DNA from: Perognathus longimembris pacificus
Lineage: Eukaryota > Chordata > Mammalia > Rodentia > Heteromyidae
DNA: 64,000 nucleotides
Assembly: GCF_023159225.1 (NCBI RefSeq)
Contig: NC_063176.1
Coordinates: 6,956,963-7,020,962 of the forward strand
Reading direction: 5' to 3'
Part shown: piece after piece, positions 44,326 to 57,403 of the stretch
Layout: each line of letters opens with the position of its first letter
Numbering within the stretch: the first letter of the stretch is position 1
Notes under the pieces: generated by a model
What the model was told of the DNA's origin: nothing
The model's input: the letters and a program-made list of their open reading frames with translations, nothing else
The model's database searches: none
Program-made: the position numbers and the translations under genes

Positions 44326-47172
44326 TTGGAGCTTCCATGTTAAAGAGACCATGTGGTGAGATCAGGAGGGACAGTTTTAGGAGCCCTCAGTGTTTGGATC
44401 CTCAGCGGTTGACATGGTCTCTCAGGTGACTTTATCTCACTGGAGGAGGCTACATATCTCTAAACGCTCCTGAAGTTCCCTGAAGCAAAGGCCCTCCAAC
44501 TGGAAGTGCTTACAAAGAGTTTACTTTGGCTTAGACTACGGGCCCAGTCCAGGGTTTGTTAGAACAAGCTTTGACTTTGAGCATCCAGATGTATGAGTAG
44601 CTTAGAAAGGTCACCATGCAGAGACAAAAGGGTCAAGCACTTACCTCGGGGAACTGAACTGCTTGGAGTTTTTGTTTAGTCCCTTAGGAGGAACCTGACA
44701 TTTTCATAGTGATTGCTTTCTTTACTAATGGAGTTAGGGAGAAGAGAGATTTCTTTTTCCTTCAGAATGTAGAATTTAGAAGAAGGAGAATATATTAGAC
44801 TGGCTGTGTTTCCTTGCTTCGGGGCATGGTTTGTTCCTTGAAGGTTAGAGCCAAGGGGATTCTTTATCTTCCAACGTTTTCATTTAGAGCAATCAAACAC
44901 CACAATCTGCAGTCTTCAGCTTCAGGGAGTCGCAGACTTCAATAAAGAGGATGGTATTTTATTATCTCCTCAGGTTGTTTACGAAACTGAAAAAAAAATT
45001 ACACAAACACTTCTCTTAACTGGACGACCATCACGGTTGCAGAACAAACCACTCGAGTCCAGTTTCACTTAGGAAAGCAATTTTCATTGTTCAGGACACT
45101 TGCTGTAAGGATCTTCCTGCAAGTAGATGTCGAATCTCTTACAAGGCTCTCCTGGAAGTGGCCTGCACACTGGCGGAGGCAGCCGGCACGCGCGTTCATT
45201 GAGGGCCCAAGGAGGGGACACCAAGGAGGGGACACGCTTGCTCATCGCAGACAAGTGAAAGGCTGCAGAACTTTGTTTTCTTTCCAAGCTTTGTTTTTCC
45301 TTTGTGACTCACGCAAACTGCTTTTACCTTCTGTGTTTTTTTTGTTCCATCCATAAATGAATTTGCATCTGGAATCCTCTAGAGGTGAGCGGAAGGGGAT
45401 GTGTCTTGACGTGCAAGAGTATGCAGTCACAAAATCCCTGCTGTGGCTTGGCTCTCTGCCACGACAGTTCCACGGTGGTGCAGCTAAGCCTGTTAAGTCT
45501 CTGTGTGCACATCTCGGCACGGAGGTGTGTAGCGATGCAGGCGCCTTGTGGACTCTTGCTGTCTGGCAGTAGAAATGACACCAGCAATGTTGAGCACAGT
45601 TGTGGTACAGGTAGTGAAGAGTTTATTTAGCGAAGAGCAACCAAAGCCACTCCGGACCTGGAAACTGGTTGTTTGTCTTGGGGGAGGGGGGTCTCTGGGC
45701 TGTGGTTTTATGTTCTATCCCCTCCTCTTTCTTACCTCCCCTTTGGCAGTTGGTCAGATTATGATTGGCTTATCAAAAACAGGCAAAGGATGATGGGCTG
45801 GCCGGAGACATTGTGGCATTCTTTTCTTTTCCTCTTCCCTCAGTAGTGACCCACCGGGTGCTAGGATATGAACTGTCTTGTGTGGTGGCCACAGATCATT
45901 CCTGGCTGGTGGTAAATACTATGAGTATTAATAAATGGCCCATGGATTTCTCTGAGCCTTGCCTTTCTTCATAGCATGAGGGGAAAGCTGTGAGCCTCAG
46001 GTGTGTGTGAATGGGAAACTGTGAGGTAAGGACACACGTAAGCCACGTGGCTATTTGTACATACCCATAGCTGTCCGGGGTTTGGTAAGGAGAGGCCATG
46101 AAGGGGGTGTTCTGAAGAAGACCCTTCTGAGACAATGTGAACCCAGCCAGGGCCAGGGGAGCGGAGAGAGTCATGGGGTGGATCAGGGTTAAGTGCATTC
46201 TGTTTCTCGGAAGTGGGCTCATTTCTTGGGCCTGCGGCAGGTTGGCGGCTGTGGCATTGTGATACAATAAGAAATAGGCCGTTGGTCTCCATGCCAAGTC
46301 CCTAGGGCACGATTTTGCAATCCCTTGAGGTTTTCCTGAGTGACCGAGGCAAGCTCTCCTACCCCCCACCCCCACCATGTCCTAGTGTGTTCATGAAGAG
46401 AGCGTCGGTGGATGGTGACCAGGGGAGTCAACCTTACGCCTGGAGTGGGAACTCACAGCTCCCCGCTGGCACGCGGAGGGGAGAGGGGGGGAGGATGAAC
46501 CTCATCGCACGGCCGGCGTCTTCAGCGGGCCTCCCTTCGTGGTGAGACCCCCACAGGAGGGCCAGTTGGGGAGACAGCAGAGGCGCTCCATGTCGCTCCC
46601 CGATGCTGTGCTCTAGACCCCTTTCAGTGACGAGCTCCGAGTGTAATTTCTTTTCCCCCCCTAACCAATCCGCCTTAGTAAGTCAACGGTTTTCCTGAGT
46701 GCGGTCAAGGCGCCTCTGCTCGCCTCGCCCTCTTGGCATGGCCGGAAGCTCTGCCTCTTGCTGGCATTTGGGTTTTTCTTTTTTTATTTTTCTTCTGTGG
46801 GGACAAGAACGTCCTCCCCTGGACTGGGCCCCCAGTTTGAAAAGGCATGGTTGGGCATTTCCCAGGTAGCAACGTGCATTGTGCTCGGCGAGAAGGTGAG
46901 GCGTGAAGCAAACTCTCGACGGTGGCTGTCCTCACGGCCCTTGAACGTCTCCGCGCGTCCGGCGCGCGTTAGTGACAGGGTTCTTGGGCAGGAGTGATTA
47001 ACACAAGGATCCGAGCCCAGAGGTTATATAAATGCTCTGGTTCATCTATCTGCCGTGATTTCGGGCCAGATTCCCGAACTGGTTTTAGGCTTGGTCTATA
47101 AAATAAGTTTTATGCGCGGTCTCCCTCTTGAGAGCGGTAGTAAGGACAAGTTAATTATTAAAAATGGGAGAA
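44326..47172. other. Unassigned sequence, partly CpG-rich
   Basis: No gene or repeat firmly recognised. 45605-45620 has 'agagtttatttagcgaagag', which in antisense could be an LTR polyadenylation region. 46480-46985 is GC-rich with clustered CpG ('acggccggcgtcttcagcgg', 'ctccgcgcgtccggcgcgcg'). Short frames lack domains. Confidence 0.35.
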
Positions 47173-47283
47173 ACTGGACGGAGGATGTAGCTCAGTGAGA
47201 GAGAGCTGGCCTAGAATAGAATGTTGAGGTCCCGAGTTGGAGCCTGTGTACTGAAACAAAGCAAAACAAGACAAAACGGAAAA
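47173..47283 (+). repeat. ID SINE
   Basis: 'ggaggatgtagctcagtgag' (A-box region), 'gagagctggcctagaataga', 'gaggtcccgagttggagcct' (B-box region), then an A-rich tail with CAAAA units. tRNA-Ala-like but lacking a foldable anticodon arm, so a SINE and not a tRNA gene. Confidence 0.85.
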
Positions 47284-47407
47284 TGCCTCATCTCCTAGTG
47301 AGCTCTGTATGAGTTTGCTATTGTTATTATCAATGCGCCACGGAATCCCATGCTAGATGTTATTTGAGGTGACTCTAATGAAGTATTAGTCCCATGTAGT
47401 CACCAGC

Positions 47408-47592
47408 ATGCCAACACTAAGCTCTGGGGTTAGTTGGCCGGCTTCCAAACCTGGTTTAGCCTTTATCAGACGTGTGACCTTGGCCGAGTCATTCACCTCT
47501 GGGAGCTACAGCTTCCTTATCTACAAAATGGAGACAGATCATGCTAATTCCTCCGAAACATGGAGGGTAAGGATTAAATGAAATGATGAGTT
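47408..47592 (+). repeat. MIR
   Basis: 'ggccggcttccaaacctggt', 'agacgtgtgaccttggccga', 'gtcattcacctctgggagct', 'ttatctacaaaatggagaca', 'gtaaggattaaatgaaatga' follow sense MIR order from head to core. Confidence 0.8.
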
Positions 47593-47607
47593 AAGAAGAC
47601 CCCGCAG

Positions 47608-47760
47608 CCTCTGTGTGCCTCAGTTCCTTTAAATGTGTCCTGGGAAGGATCATAGAGTCTAGTTTTAGGGCTGCGGTGGGGACAAGGACTAAACACAGGC
47701 AAAGCGCTCAGGTCAGTGCTGTGAACATAGCTCAGTGTGATGACCTTTAGCCAGTGTTTT
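47608..47760 (+). repeat. Second MIR fragment
   Basis: 'cagcctctgtgtgcctcagt' and 'gacaaggactaaacacaggc', 'aaagcgctcaggtcagtgct' match the 3' two thirds of MIR, in tandem with the preceding copy. Confidence 0.6.
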
Positions 47761-50700
47761 TATGCAGCGACTTACCCGTTGCATCATTTAAATATTACTA
47801 TCACCGTATACACGCTGTGGATTGCCTTAAACATGGGTGTAAAGAAACCCGGGCTTTCCAAGTGGTCTTAATGTGACTTTGCTCAGCAGCTGGCTCCTTT
47901 GTGTGCCCCTCCCCTCATTCTGGCCTGTTTATCCACTCTGCGTTTTTATTGACTCAGTCACTGCCTCCCTGGGTATTATCCACACACACCAAGTTAATGG
48001 CGCACTATTTGCTGAGTGAGGCTTTTTCCCCATTTTGCTCCAGACTGTGAATGGTCTCTTGAGCTCTCTCCTGACATAAAGAGCTCAGGTGTAAATGTTG
48101 TTAAGGTTCCCCCTGGACTGGGTTGTGTGGCTATAACTGCTTTTAAGCAATTTCGGAATGTTATTAGCCTAGGGTCTTTGCTCAGGCAGGAAGAGTTAGC
48201 ATTAATTAACGAGTGCTCCAAGTCTTGGGTTGTTTGGAGTCTTTGCTTGCATGTTTGCTTTCCATGGTGGTTGTCAGAACCTATAAGCTCTGAGTCACAT
48301 AATTCCTCAATCTGCACTAATCCTTTCTGGAAATAGCCAAATATAAAAAGGGAGTAGTAATAGCTAAATCTTCTCTGCGCCCTTCATTTATGCCTTAACT
48401 ACTTGAAGCATTTATTGAGTGCCGAATACACGCCAGGCATAGGGGAGAGAAGCAGAGCTGACATTGAGAAGGCCTTGGGGAAGAGAAAGCGATCCCAGAG
48501 ATGCCCAGACCTATCTCTGTAAGTACAGGAAAGAATGACTTAATGCATAAGAACCATAAATATCTTTTACTGAGCTCTCAGTACTGTCTAGAACGCTTTC
48601 TCTTAGGCTTCGGAGAGCAACGAGCATGACGTCCATTTCCCAGAGGTTTAAGTTGCGGCTTAGCCAGATGGACCCAGGTACTAGGAGTGGCAGGAGCATG
48701 ATGGGAGTCTAGACGGTCGAGTTCAGGGCCCACCGTCCACACCACTGCTTTCTGCCTCTCTAGTGCCCAGGCGTGCAGCCAGGACCTCAAAGTCAATTTG
48801 AGGGAATTGAGAAGCGCTAAGGGGAGAGCAGATGCTGACAGGTCATACCGCGTGCTCTGTCCTCACAGAGAGAGCATGGCCGCTCAGATGCAGAATGAAC
48901 AAGCCCTGGCTGCTTCTTCGTTCACCTCCTTGCCGAGAGGGGCTCGGGAGTACGGCAGACAGCACCCTCTGGGGAAGCTCTCCAGACCCAGGACTGAGGG
49001 TTCCAGGTCTAGCTATGCTAATCAAAAGCCAGTGTTAACGAGGTTAAGAAGAGTAACAGCCAGCCCATATGCCGCACTATGTTCTTGAGTCTGTTCTGCT
49101 TAATTTATTTAGTTGGCACAATAGCGCACGCCGAGGGAGGTGAAGAAACCCCAGTCGTGGAGAAATGAGAGAGAGGCGGAGAAGGCCACTGGACCTTCAT
49201 CAGGTCTCTGGAACCTCCCGCCTGGAGTGGAATAGGCCGTGATTTGCCTGACAGAGAAAATGGTCAGGAAGTTGCCGTTTAGATCTTCAGTGACAATGGC
49301 ACAGCCCAAGGAGATGTGTGCCGTGTCCCGACAATTGCCACCCGTCACCCTGAGGAAACTGAGGTACAGACTGCTCGGGGACACAGACATGGCCAGGAAG
49401 CTGTGCTACAGGTTGACTTGTGTCCTTCCCTCCTTCCCTCCCTCCCCAAGTTCATGAGTTGAAGACTTAACTCTCCTCCTCCGTCTCCACGCCCCTCAAA
49501 CTCTGCCCTTCGGGAACAGGGTTGGTGTGGATGTAAGTGGTGAAGGCAAGCCGGTTCAGGCGGACTTCAAACGAAGGGAGCTGGTGTCCTTTTAAGATGA
49601 TGCAGGCGTTCAGTGAGGACACACGTAATGAGCAAGGCCGGCACCAGGTTCCCAGAGAGAGGTAAGAAGCAGGGAGGAGGGTCTGCCCACCCCGGTGAGC
49701 TAGGAGAAATGTGAACAGACACTGTCAGCCTTCGGCAGGAGACCAGTGCTTCAGGCAGCTTGATTGTGGACCGTGGGACGATCCGTCGCCGCTGTTGGGA
49801 CTGCCCGGTTTATGACAGCCCCGGTGAACTAACCCATGTGGGAATTGTTACTTGCTGGTTCAGATAGCTAGCTCCAACCTGTGGGTGCAATGCAGTCAGC
49901 GTGGGGAGCTGGTAGGCAGTGTCAGGGGTCGTGGTCAACCTTATCTCCTCCTGGAAGTCTCCTCCCACTTTGCTTCCCACCACCAGCAAATGCTATGAAG
50001 CAGGCAGGGCTGGGTTTTTCCCATGCATGGTCCACTCCACCCCATGCGTGAGCTGGAAGGGCCTGTTGATCGTCTGTTTTACAGAGGAGAGGACTGTCAC
50101 GATGGCTCAGGAGGGCTGAGCAACTTGCCCAAGGACAGTAGGGAAAGTGGTGAGCTAAGATGTAAAGGCAGGCTGTCTTCTGACTCATGCTGTGCTGTGC
50201 CCTCCAGACTGAGTCACATCCTTCACACATACCTATTCTTTGGAGATCTTTAGGACCAATCAAGGGTGCTGTGGGGGAGACCTGACTATAGGATCAGAAA
50301 GAGTTTCCAAGGAGAAACACTGTGAGCAATAGAACGTCAAGGTCATCAGAGCATAAAGCCTAAAGAGATTATTCCAATATTATCTTCTCTTGGGTACCCA
50401 GAATCTTCTCCTTTCCTACCTTTGTAAGGCTACGTGGAGAAAAGATATTTTGCTTTTGTCCCTGAGGGGTCCCCGGATGCTTTCAGTGTCACTAGGGTAA
50501 GCGTGAGGACACGGTTGTGTAGACTAGCCCTGTTCCCTGCCCCCCCCCCCCGCCCACCCACCCACCTGCCCATTCCCCATCAATACAGCAAAGAATTCGA
50601 TTCTACTGCTCTGTCAATTTTCTCAGCCAGAAAAATGTTCCACCATGTATCTTTTGTTCTTTTCTTTTTCCTGAGGCAGCTTCAGAGTTATAATTTACTG

Positions 50701-51884
50701 GCATGTAGAGAAAAGTGGATTTTTTTTTCCATTGCAATTCCATTTTCCCCCTCCTTTGGGATTCTTGGGAAAACTTGATTAAAATGTCAGCCAGAAGAAT
50801 GGCTGGTGATTCTTTAAAAGGACTGATTAAACCAGGATGACCCCCCGCTCTAACAGGAGGAGAAAACCCCCACAGGGTTGGGACTGTGTAATGTCCTAGC
50901 TATTGGAATATAGAAAATAAGAGGAAGACACTTTGATAGAGAGGAAGGGTGATATTAAAATTATTATGACGAACAATGATAATAATAGGAGCCACTTGAG
51001 GGCCTTTCATTCTTGCTGCCTGTCATCCGATGACTTGTGAAATCCCAGGGTAATGGAGTCCAAGGACCTTATCATAGCCTACGTTTAGTAGGCTGAGAAG
51101 TCTAAGTCTTGTCTCTTGGGTCCTATGCATTTCTTAATTAGTGTAAAAAAGAATGCCATAAACAAAAAACCTTTAGCAAAATATTTTTTTATTTGGAAGG
51201 CTGTGACATCGCTAATTTGTGCAGACTGCGATGTGTGTTCTTTTCTTTCTTGGTCTTTCCACACATGCTTTCAAACTTCGTATCATATGTAAATCAAAAA
51301 AGATTCTCTACAAGTCTCTAGTATCAGTCATTCTCTTCCCCTTTATCATCTTCCTATTTTTAAAAAAAATGTACCCAAAGGGAAGCATTGAACTAATTTT
51401 AAGCAGACTTCTTAATGCAAAAATATACACAAGGGAGCAAAGGACAAAAATTTAAATTACATAGATGATGAAATTTTTTTTTCTCAGATAATACAGTTCG
51501 TTATTTGATAATACTAGCTGGCCCTGGAAATTCTCATTTGCAATTAGATGTAGGCTGCTTTTTCTTTGTTGTTCAAGGGAAAATGTTTCCAAATAGACTC
51601 ATAAGGCTTAAAAGACTTACATTAGAAGTAAAACTCAAACAAAAAAGTGTTCTCCCTAAAGAAAAACTGCAAGCATTGAGTTCAACATGAACGGAGACTG
51701 GACATAGGACTCTGGTTTCCTAAGTATCTTGTTGACTCCCTGGGTCTGGTTTAGCAACATTTAGCATATTTGTGATGATTCCCAGAACTGTGGTGTTTTG
51801 AGGTTGGCCAGAAGTTCGATTAATATCTTGTCCATTGAAATATCCAATGTCTTGAATCCTCTTTTCAGTGTCTGTAACCAAATG
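47761..51884. other. Mostly unassigned with small MIR fragments
   Basis: Antisense MIR-like pieces near 49345-49410 ('ccctgaggaaactgaggtac') and 50060-50205 ('gtctgttttacagaggagag', 'gagcaacttgcccaaggaca'). 48395-48500 resembles an old L2-type repeat ('catttattgagtgccgaata'). No supported gene. Confidence 0.45.
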
Positions 51885-51990
51885 GTCACAGCCTCTGCTT
51901 GAATACTTCCAAGGGTGAGGTGCTCACTACTTCATGAGGTATCTCATTTCATCCATAGACAGCTCTGTAAGTTATTCGGGCACCTGCAAC
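51885..51990 (-). repeat. L3/CR1-type LINE fragment, antisense
   Basis: 'agcctctgcttgaatacttc', 'caagggtgaggtgctcacta', 'cttcatgaggtatctcattt', 'catagacagctctgtaagtt' follows the antisense wording of CR1-clade LINE 3' parts found as ancient relics in mammals. Confidence 0.5.
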
Positions 51991-53156
51991 TTCAGTGTGG
52001 TCAGTGACAAGCAACTTCAAATAGAGCGCAAAGGAAGCACGGTCGACCAGTTCACACAGTGAGTACAAAAGCCCCGCTGTGCTTACTGTATGTTGGGGGG
52101 CAGCGAGGAGGCTAGAGTAGAGCATGCCCAGGGAAAGGGGCTGGGGCTCAAGGGTGGAAGAGAATGGAAGCAGGCCATGTAGAAACGCTGGACTTCTACG
52201 CTCAATACGGGAGACATGGGAGTCTGTGGAATTGGGGAGTCATGTGATTTGATTTATGTTTGAAAAGATTTGCTCTGCAGATAGACTGCAGAAAGGAGTG
52301 AGTGTACTTCCCGAGAGCAGCTGGGAGGCTGCCACAACGTCAAGTGAGAGTTGGTGGTATCTGGGTGTGCCAGGTGGGTGGTTCTGCCTTGGTTCTGAAT
52401 GATCCTCTTTGTTTCCACCTGCTAGTCCTGGCATTATCCTCGGGGGCCCATCCAAGTTATCTGGTCTGCTTTCCTGTACTTGTAAGTGAACATAGGTCAA
52501 GTGCCTCTTATTTCTTCCCTTTCCCTCCCCTTTCCATTTCTCCACAGGCTCTGTTCTAATGTGTACAAGGCATATTTTCCTATTTGTGTTTGTTCTTTCA
52601 AAGCATGTCTTTTTTTGGCCATAGATTCCTTATACTTTAAAGAATGACCTGCTATCAGTCACATTTTGTTTCTTCCTGTATTCAAAGGACTCACCTGTGT
52701 GGTTGAGCACAGGTGTTCAGGTGTAGCTGAACACCGGTGTTGGCTGGATGTTTGCTGCTTCTGGCTAAAGTGTCTTCCTGAACTCGTGCCACTAAGATGA
52801 AATGTTCATCTGTTTCCTGGACTCCTTCCCCTCCTCCCCCCCAGCCCCCAACCCAAACCTTGCAACTGTCATTGCATAAGATGGCTCTGAACCTTCTCCC
52901 AGCCTGGCTATTCTCTCCTGAACCCCCTACCATCTGTTTCTGTCCACAGCACTTTCCCTGCCATTTTTTTCAGGCTTGGAAACAGGTCTTAGAAATGGGT
53001 GTGGGGTTAGGGATATACTAGTCAGAGGACAAACCGAGGCCTCGGACTCTGGAGGTGCCCAGGGGAGAACCTAGCACAGTCATGTAGAAGAACTTGGGGT
53101 TCTCGGGTCAGCTAAGCTGAAGTTTTCCTTTTCGTTCTCTTGCCTTTCCACTCTGG
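51991..53156. other. Unassigned sequence
   Basis: No gene or repeat recognised. 52695-52745 contains a short 'caggtgt' / 'acaggtgttcaggtgtagct' internal repeat. Confidence 0.4.
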
Positions 53157-53183
53157 AATGATGGGAGAATCACTTAGTCTCTC
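53157..53183 (+). repeat. MIR, left part, interrupted by an LTR
   Basis: 'gggagaatcacttagtctct' matches the MIR 'caagtcacttaacctctctg' region. The continuation is found after the LTR at about 53584. Confidence 0.55.
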
Positions 53184-53580
53184 TGTTATGATGTTGATCT
53201 GAACTAATCACCAAATCTCATGCGCCGGGCACTTGGTCCCCAATGCAGCAGTGTTCAGAGCAATGGCCTTGGGGAGGTGATTGGATCGTGAAAGGTTCTG
53301 GTCTCATGCGTGGATTCATCCATTGTCGGTTTTCTGGTTATAGGGAGGTGATGGAAACTTTAGCAGGAGGAAGTACAGGAGGGCTTGTTCATGAAGGGCA
53401 TGCTTTGTCCTTAGACATTTCGCCTTTCACTTTGTATGGGTTCTGGTTACCATGAGGCAAACTTCTTCTCTGTGCTGTCCTCCAAGTGATCACGAACTGC
53501 AACCCGAGCCAAAGCCAACCTTCCCTCGCTCCCTCCTTTTCTCAGCTGTCTCGTCACAGTGACAGAAACACACAAACACC
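53184..53580 (+). repeat. MaLR-type LTR inserted in MIR
   Basis: Starts 'tgttatgatgttgatctgaa', continues 'accaaatctcatgcgccggg', 'ggccttggggaggtgattgg', 'gatcgtgaaaggttctggtc', 'ttaccatgaggcaaacttct', and ends near 'gtgacagaaacaca'. TG...CA termini and MaLR order. Solo LTR, end approximate. Confidence 0.7.
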
Positions 53581-53583
53581 CTC

Positions 53584-53722
53584 TAGACTGCATTTTCTCA
53601 TCCATAAAATGATGACCATATAGGTGTGAGAGGCTGCTATTGGGTGTGATATTGTATATAAACCTTTCGGCATAACGCGTGACACAGACCAGGCATTTGG
53701 TAAATACTGACTGTAATTTTAA
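53584..53722 (+). repeat. MIR, right part
   Basis: 'gcattttctcatccataaaa', 'atgatgaccatatagg', 'gtgacacagaccaggcattt', 'ggtaaatactgactg' is the MIR 3' half and continues the fragment at 53157. Confidence 0.7.
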
Positions 53723-56700
53723 AATGTAAATTCATACAAAACTAGATTGTCACAGAAACCAAATACGGGTCGTCCGTTTATATTGCAAGAGATATTAAAG
53801 GGTTACCTCGAACAAAAATTTCTCTAGTATGCTTATGCTGTACCTTAAATGACCAAAACTGGGTTTACAGACTGCCATCCGGCAGTCTAGCTTGTATGAA
53901 GCTTGGTGGACATGCAAGATGACAATGAGAGAGAGAGAGAGAGAGAGAGTGAGGCTCCCCATGATGTTCAGAAATGCATCGGTAGCTCCTTGACTCTGTA
54001 CAGATGCTCTGGTGTTATAGGTGGCCTCACGTTTCCCCTGCTTTCCCTTTCTCTGTCTCTCCCTCTTTTTCAAAAATCTCAAGGGAAATGCTGTTTTCTA
54101 AGTGGTAATGCACTCTATCTTCCAGTGAAAACCCATAATAAATGCAAAGACAGATGTGGAGGACTCTAAGGGACCAAAAGAACTTACTGTCATGGATTTC
54201 ACAGGGTTGGGAGGGAGCCCAGAGACCACTCAACACTGCACTCTGCAGAGGATTGAGGTTACGGAGATGGGAGACATGGCCAAGGTCATTCGGTGTCGGA
54301 AGTACTACTTCAGTAGGCCTCCTATTCCCTGTCCACCATTCTTTCTTCAACACAGGTTCCTGGTAAGGATTGGATTATCGTTTTTTGTTTTTTTTTTTCT
54401 TAAAAAAATTGGAGCGAATGGAGAGTTTTTAACTCTTTTTCTGCATCAAGAGCAGGCACTATTTTCTCTCTTTTCCCCTCCCTTAACTCATATAAAGCCT
54501 TGGTAAAGCTTTCAAAAAAAAATAGAAGGAAATGGAATATGTGCTTTCCCGTGGAAATCTATTTCAGAAAGGGAGCTTTTCCTTAACCACAGCCCAATTA
54601 TCTCTTAAAATAATTTCAATATCCTAGCTGGCCTGCCAAAGAACTCTCCTGGTTTTGAAACCTGCTGGGTGTAGCCAAGAAGAAAACACTGAGAAGATAC
54701 CGCCACGGATGCCTCCCCTCATTCAATATGAACTTTGTAATGGTTCCTCCAGTTTCCTCTCCTACCTGCCTAACGTCTCTTCCCCGAGCATATGAGCAGC
54801 AGGGGGTCTTTACCCGTCTCAGGTCCTTGTGTTGGAGTGCCTGACCCCAAATAAGACTTAAGTGCCTGATGAGGGACACATCTTTGACCAAAGGTCTATT
54901 ATGTGCCAGGTACGCTTCCTGGTCTTTGGGTTTAAATTCAGAATCTAAAGTTAAAATTAATCTGTTATGTCCCTGACAAATTTGGAGAGGAATCTTTTGA
55001 CCAAAGAGCAATGAGCTTTTCTCTCTTATCCTAATAACCCCCACCTTGCAGCACAACATCAAGGCCAACCACGCATGCGTGTTCACGCATGCACACGCAC
55101 GCACACACACACTCATGCACACCCAACTCATACTTACACTCACACATACTTGGGGACCAGCTTGGAGTAATTTAAGCAACACCTGTCTTTCTAATATATA
55201 TTTTTCCCAGTCTAAAATGACAACTATTGAGATTGTTCTCTAGGTTAAGGAACATTTATCCTAACTACATTTAAAATAAATATTTTTCGCCGGACGCTCC
55301 AAACATTAGCCTTTTGCTTCACCCTGAATTAGTTTGGTAGGTTCATGGTAGAAGACAGCACAACATCTGAGAAATAGAACTGCTATGTTCTACTGCAGAA
55401 GGAAAGATGAGAGAGCTGAGAATATTCTAGAACAAAAATATTCTAGAGAACTGTCACTCAGAATGAGATCTGAGGACAGCTGATGTGCTTCAGCGTCACT
55501 GAACAGTCTTCTTCGTAAAGTCAGTTTTCCTTCTTGGTTTTTCTGTCACCACTCTGTCATGGAGAAGCATCACACTGGTTCTTAGTCAAGTGCCAACTGC
55601 TTATTTCATTACTGTAACACCGAGTTCCTGAAGCAGCTGCAGACAGAGCATTCCCCTATCGGGGCAGGTGGGTCCTCATAGAGACATGGTGAGAAATCCT
55701 TGGGCTAATAGGGGCCTCATGAAGGCTTTGTTTTCTGGAGGAGAACAGGAAGGCTGGAGGAGTTCAATTTTGCCTACTTCACAGCTGTGTTTAAGGACAA
55801 GGCTTGACTTAAGCTATAAAAAGTCGTATTGAACATTTTTTCTGCTTGCTGCAGCATCTTAGCCAGTGCACACGCATGCCATGTCTTTTGTCGAGTGTTA
55901 CTGTGGTGCAATTGAAAGAACGGAGGGTCAAATCTCAAAGAGTTCAAATCTGCGCCGCTCCCTTTAGGGAGCTGGGTGATCTTGGGAAAATGACGTTTCT
56001 GTCCTTTCATTTGTAGAAATTTGAATGACAGGAGACCTCAACCCTCACATTGTGTTATAACAATTAAGTGTGGTCACATGGGCTCATGGATGTTTTTGAG
56101 AGCAAACAGATTGAGTGATTTTCATCACATCTTCATCTCACCTACCCAACTCAGCAACTGTATCTAGGTATTAGGCGGGAATGATTACAACCTGATTTTT
56201 AGAGAAGGAAACAAGAGACGTAAAAAACAAATCATAAGTACAAGTAAATGCTTTGCTTCAGGTTGGAGTTAGAGCCACGGTAGCTCACAGATCAGAAGAA
56301 CTGCTTCAAAGTAGCACCCACGATTTTTCCCTGAGGCTTTTCTGTTATATTTGATACTAATGAGTTGGCTGTGTGGGCAGCGGAGTTGATAAAGGAAAAT
56401 GGACTGAGTCATTAAGCCCGCACTTTATTGTCTGTCTCCACTTTACAGACTACAAAACTGACTTGGGTGAGGAAATGCCACCAAAAACTTTACTCTGGAA
56501 AAACAGAAAAAGGCCAAAAAAAAAAAAAAAAAAGAAGCAAGGTCTTTCTAAAAAGCTCTGCAAAGGTCAATGGGATTAATAAACCCTTAGAAAACATGGT
56601 TATTTTGGCTGAAATTAAAAAAGAAACCAACATGAGGGAAACTTCAGAGACTCCTTGTATAATAGGAATGTAATTCCTTTGCCCTTTTCTTTTGTGTTGA

Positions 56701-57403
56701 ATTTGTGATTGCGTGAAGTAAGTTGGTAGAATAAATGGAACCACCATGAAGTCATGTTCTGCAAATGGATTATCGGCAAATGTTGTTTTACATTCTCGAA
56801 TTCAGCAAAATCATCAACTCAAGGTGCCTTGAAAAGAACAAGTAGATAATGGGCAGCTAAAACGGATGGATTAGAAGCCCAGAGGGAAAAAAATGTGTGC
56901 TCTTAGGGACACGTGGAATTGCCTTCTATGTTCCATATAATTTAAACAAACTACTTGTAACTAACTGTATAGGTCAAACTTAATTTTTAATCTCCTGTGA
57001 CATGAAAATTAACCTTGAGGTAAATTCATAGAATTTCTGTAGAAAACCAAAGCTTTAGCAGATGCTAATAAGTGTTCTCAGGGACAAAAAAGATTGTCTA
57101 AGTGGTTAGAAAGTTTAGAAACCACTGAGTTCAGCAGAGCTTCATAGAGTCCTTTAGTATAGGACTTGTCAGAGCCTCTGTGTTGGTATGAACTATGGTC
57201 TGGGAAGACCATAGAAATTACATGATTACATAAAAATCCCTCTCCTTCTGTCCCCAGACCCTTTAAAAAACATCTTGTGGGGGTAGTGGTCTCTGGAATA
57301 TACGTGATCTCCACAGCCTTCTTTAGAAGGTTCTTTACACTCTTTAGAGTATAAGAAATTGAGCTTTACAGAGTTTATATTACTTTACATTCAATATATT
57401 ATT
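53723..57403. other. Mixed unique sequence and minor repeats
   Basis: (GA)n at 53927-53950. Possible antisense MIR at 54150-54300. Imperfect (AC)n with CGCACG units at 55064-55150. Sense MIR at about 55890-56030 ('gagctgggtgatcttgggaa'). Antisense MIR at 56140-56290. Poly(A) run at 56516-56533. The 188-codon minus-strand frame at 54616-55182 lacks any family motif and I regard it as chance. Confidence 0.45.

Noticed and set aside
47173..47283. tRNA gene candidate (A-box and B-box-like words)
   Set aside because: The stretch matches an ID SINE with A-rich tail and lacks a plausible anticodon and acceptor stem pairing.
54616..55182. 188-codon minus-strand frame
   Set aside because: Begins in the CA-rich stretch that encodes Val/Cys/Met repeats and shows no motif, no splice context and no homology I recognise.
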